Assembly: GCA_947034885.2 (NCBI GenBank)
Contig: OX344749.2
Coordinates: 30,085,501-30,149,500 of the forward strand
From: Thuidium tamariscinum
Taxonomy: Eukaryota > Streptophyta > Bryopsida > Hypnales > Thuidiaceae
Direction of reading: 5' to 3'
DNA length: 64,000 nucleotides
In this document: positions 62,337-64,000 of the stretch, one piece after another
Numbering within the stretch: the first letter of the stretch is position 1
How the letters are laid out: every line of letters begins with the position of its first letter
Program-made: the position numbers and the translations under genes
The notes under the pieces: generated by a model
Seen by the model: only the letters and a program-made list of their open reading frames with translations
Told to the model about the DNA's origin: nothing
Database searches by the model: none

Positions 62337-63916
62337 CACTACAACAGAAATTGTGTCCTATTTGACAAAAAATTTGACAAAATCCTATCAATTCTACTGT
62401 AGATTAGGAGACCCTAATTCGGATACTTAATTGACAAAATTCTGTCAATTCAGTTGTCAATTTGGACAAAGATATACGTCAACAAATCTTCCTCTCATTC
62501 CTTTGCCACAGTAGATTTTTTAATTTCCACATCATTTAATCCAAAAAAATATTTTTTAAGGATTTAATAAAATAGTTGAAATTTTATCAGATGAATGATA
62601 AATTTTTAGATGAAATACTTTTAGATGATTTAAATTTAAAATTTTTTTTACCAACTTTTCAAAATGTTGACCAAAACATATCAAGAACATGGAATTAATT
62701 AATTTACTAAATTGTTTTCCTCCATGAATCATTTGTATTTTGTGAAATGAATGAGGAAAAGAAGCTCTTTATATATACATATGGAGGTAGGAGGTCGACC
62801 AACCCATATGGGATATGTGATTTTTTGAAGTTGTGAGCTCATAGTGAAGTTAGAAATTCATAATTTTCTAATAAAACTAAGATTTTAGACCTCATTTGAG
62901 CATAGTAAAATGTCTTTTTTCAAAAAACTTTAACTAAGACTAGTTAGAATATGAATTGGAGTTTCAAGTTCGAATATAAGTTTGACATTTCAAGTTTTCA
63001 ATCAAAAGTTATAGGCATATTTCAAAGAGGAAGTTTCAAAAAACATAATAAGAACAATTTTAAACACCTCTTTGAAACTTCATAACTTTTGATTGAAAAC
63101 TTGAAAGGTCAAAAGAATTTTTGGATGCAAAACTTGAGTTTATTTTCTAACTAATGTTATTTCAAGTGTTTTTTTAAAATACATTATTCTATGCCTAAAT
63201 GAGGTCTGAAGTTCTACTTTCAACACAATTCCTATTTCTAACTTAATTCCAATCAAAAGTTATGAAGTTTCAAAGAGGTGTTTAAAATTGTTCTTATTAT
63301 GTTTTTTGAAACTTCCTCTTTGAAATATGCCTATAACTTTTGATTGAAAACTTGAAATGTCAAACTTATATTTGAACTTGAAACTCCAATTCATATTCTA
63401 ACTAATCTTAGTTTAAAGTTTTTTGAAAAAAGAAATTTTACTATGCTCAAATGAGGTCTAAAATCTTAGTTTTATTAGAAAATTACGGATTTCTAACTTC
63501 ACTATGAGCTCATAACTTCAAAAAATCACATATCCCATATGGGTTGGTCAACTTCCTACCTCCTCATATATATAGGGAGTTTTTCTCCCTTAAAGACAAA
63601 TAATGTTAAGGTGTTGATGGTAAATGCTTAAAGATTGCAATGAAGTATAATTTCTTATAAAGTTAGTAAATGATAGTTACATCATTTTGTATCTAAAATA
63701 AAAATTATATATGAAAATTTCTTGGATTTCTAGAAAAACATTAACTTTGTTTGTCAAAATTGATTGAGAAATTGACAAGAATATTGACAAAAAATTTGAC
63801 AGACATTGCAATATTGACTGTATTGACAAAAAAAGAAATTTCACAAGTCGTGGTTGTCATTTCGGACACTATTCTGTCAAAAAATTTGTAGATTAGGGCC
63901 CATTTCCCTTGTAGTG
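62337..63916 (-). mobile_element. Element A': second copy of the A family, inverted
   Basis: It starts CACTACAACAGAAA and ends TTTCCCTTGTAGTG. Its left end corresponds to the right end of A and its right end to the left end of A, so it lies in the opposite orientation. Flanking triplets are ATT and AAC, so no target duplication is visible; one side may have mutated or rearranged. It has no coding region. Confidence 0.8.
62770..63578. repeat. Inverted repeat of element A', about 332-bp arms and 145-bp spacer
   Basis: Arms at about 62770-63101 and 63247-63578 are near reverse complements. The spacer corresponds to the inner part of the left arm in element A, so the inner part of the right arm has been lost here. 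The transcript would still form a long hairpin. Confidence 0.8.
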
Positions 63917-64000
63917 AACCCTAACCCCAAAACAACTAATATATGTTCATATTTTGAACATTAGATGAACACAGGCACATTCTATGTACACAAAAAAGGA
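63917..64000. other. Right flank, end of window
   Basis: Only 84 bp of AT-rich sequence; nothing can be assigned. Confidence 0.5.

Noticed and set aside
1598..63916. A and A' as the two ends of a single 62-kb element
   Set aside because: A has its own complete ends with an ATA duplication, A' has both of its own ends, and B has independent ends with AGA, so three separate elements explain the data better.
1..64000. CRISPR arrays, rRNA, tRNA or bacterial operons
   Set aside because: No regularly spaced short repeats with unique spacers, no rRNA-like blocks and no convincing cloverleaf were seen; the genes are intron-containing and eukaryotic.

Overview
This is eukaryotic nuclear DNA, almost certainly from a land plant. 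It is AT-rich, its genes are split by GT-AG introns, and its main content is CACTA-type (En/Spm) DNA transposons with plant-style tnp2 and TnpA-like genes and a SUVR-type plant histone methyltransferase. The species cannot be fixed from sequence alone. A non-seed plant is possible, because I associate the minus-strand transposase-like family at 57-60 kb with such genomes, but that is weak. No rRNA, tRNA, CRISPR or bacterial features were seen.

The window is a nest of transposons. Element B runs from 4021 to 61763 (57.7 kb), begins CACTA, ends TAGTG, has about 43-bp terminal inverted repeats (TIRs) and is flanked by a perfect AGA target duplication. Inside it sits element C (12879-41811, 28.9 kb), also CACTA/TAGTG, flanked by a perfect TTA duplication. 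Outside B, about 0.5 kb away on each side, lie two short non-autonomous CACTA elements of one family in opposite orientation: A (1598-3499, ATA duplication) and A' (62337-63916). Each is built around a long inverted repeat. The TIR of A, with some flanking DNA, has been amplified into three 94-bp tandem units.

C is a classical two-gene CACTA element. A minus-strand TnpA-like gene (20.4-26.5 kb) and a plus-strand tnp2-type transposase gene (30.8-40.0 kb) diverge from a shared intergenic region. The tnp2 copy has two in-frame stops.

B, with C removed, is about 28.8 kb and carries no recognisable tnp2. It carries cargo-like genes: a RING-like coiled-coil protein (6843-9199); a 123-residue basic-tailed protein (10122-10493); a nine-exon gene joining the same RING-like module to a SUVR-type pre-SET/SET/post-SET methyltransferase (46684-52544, first exon broken, SET exons intact); a 142-residue protein with a caulimovirus-viroplasmin/RNase H1-type hybrid-binding domain (55988-56416); and a minus-strand, transposase-like three-exon gene with a candidate acidic triad (56902-60174, two in-frame stops). 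The combination of large size, epigenetic-modifier cargo and a non-tnp2 nuclease-like gene is the most notable content. All exon joins are by-eye predictions supported by phase consistency, without transcript evidence.
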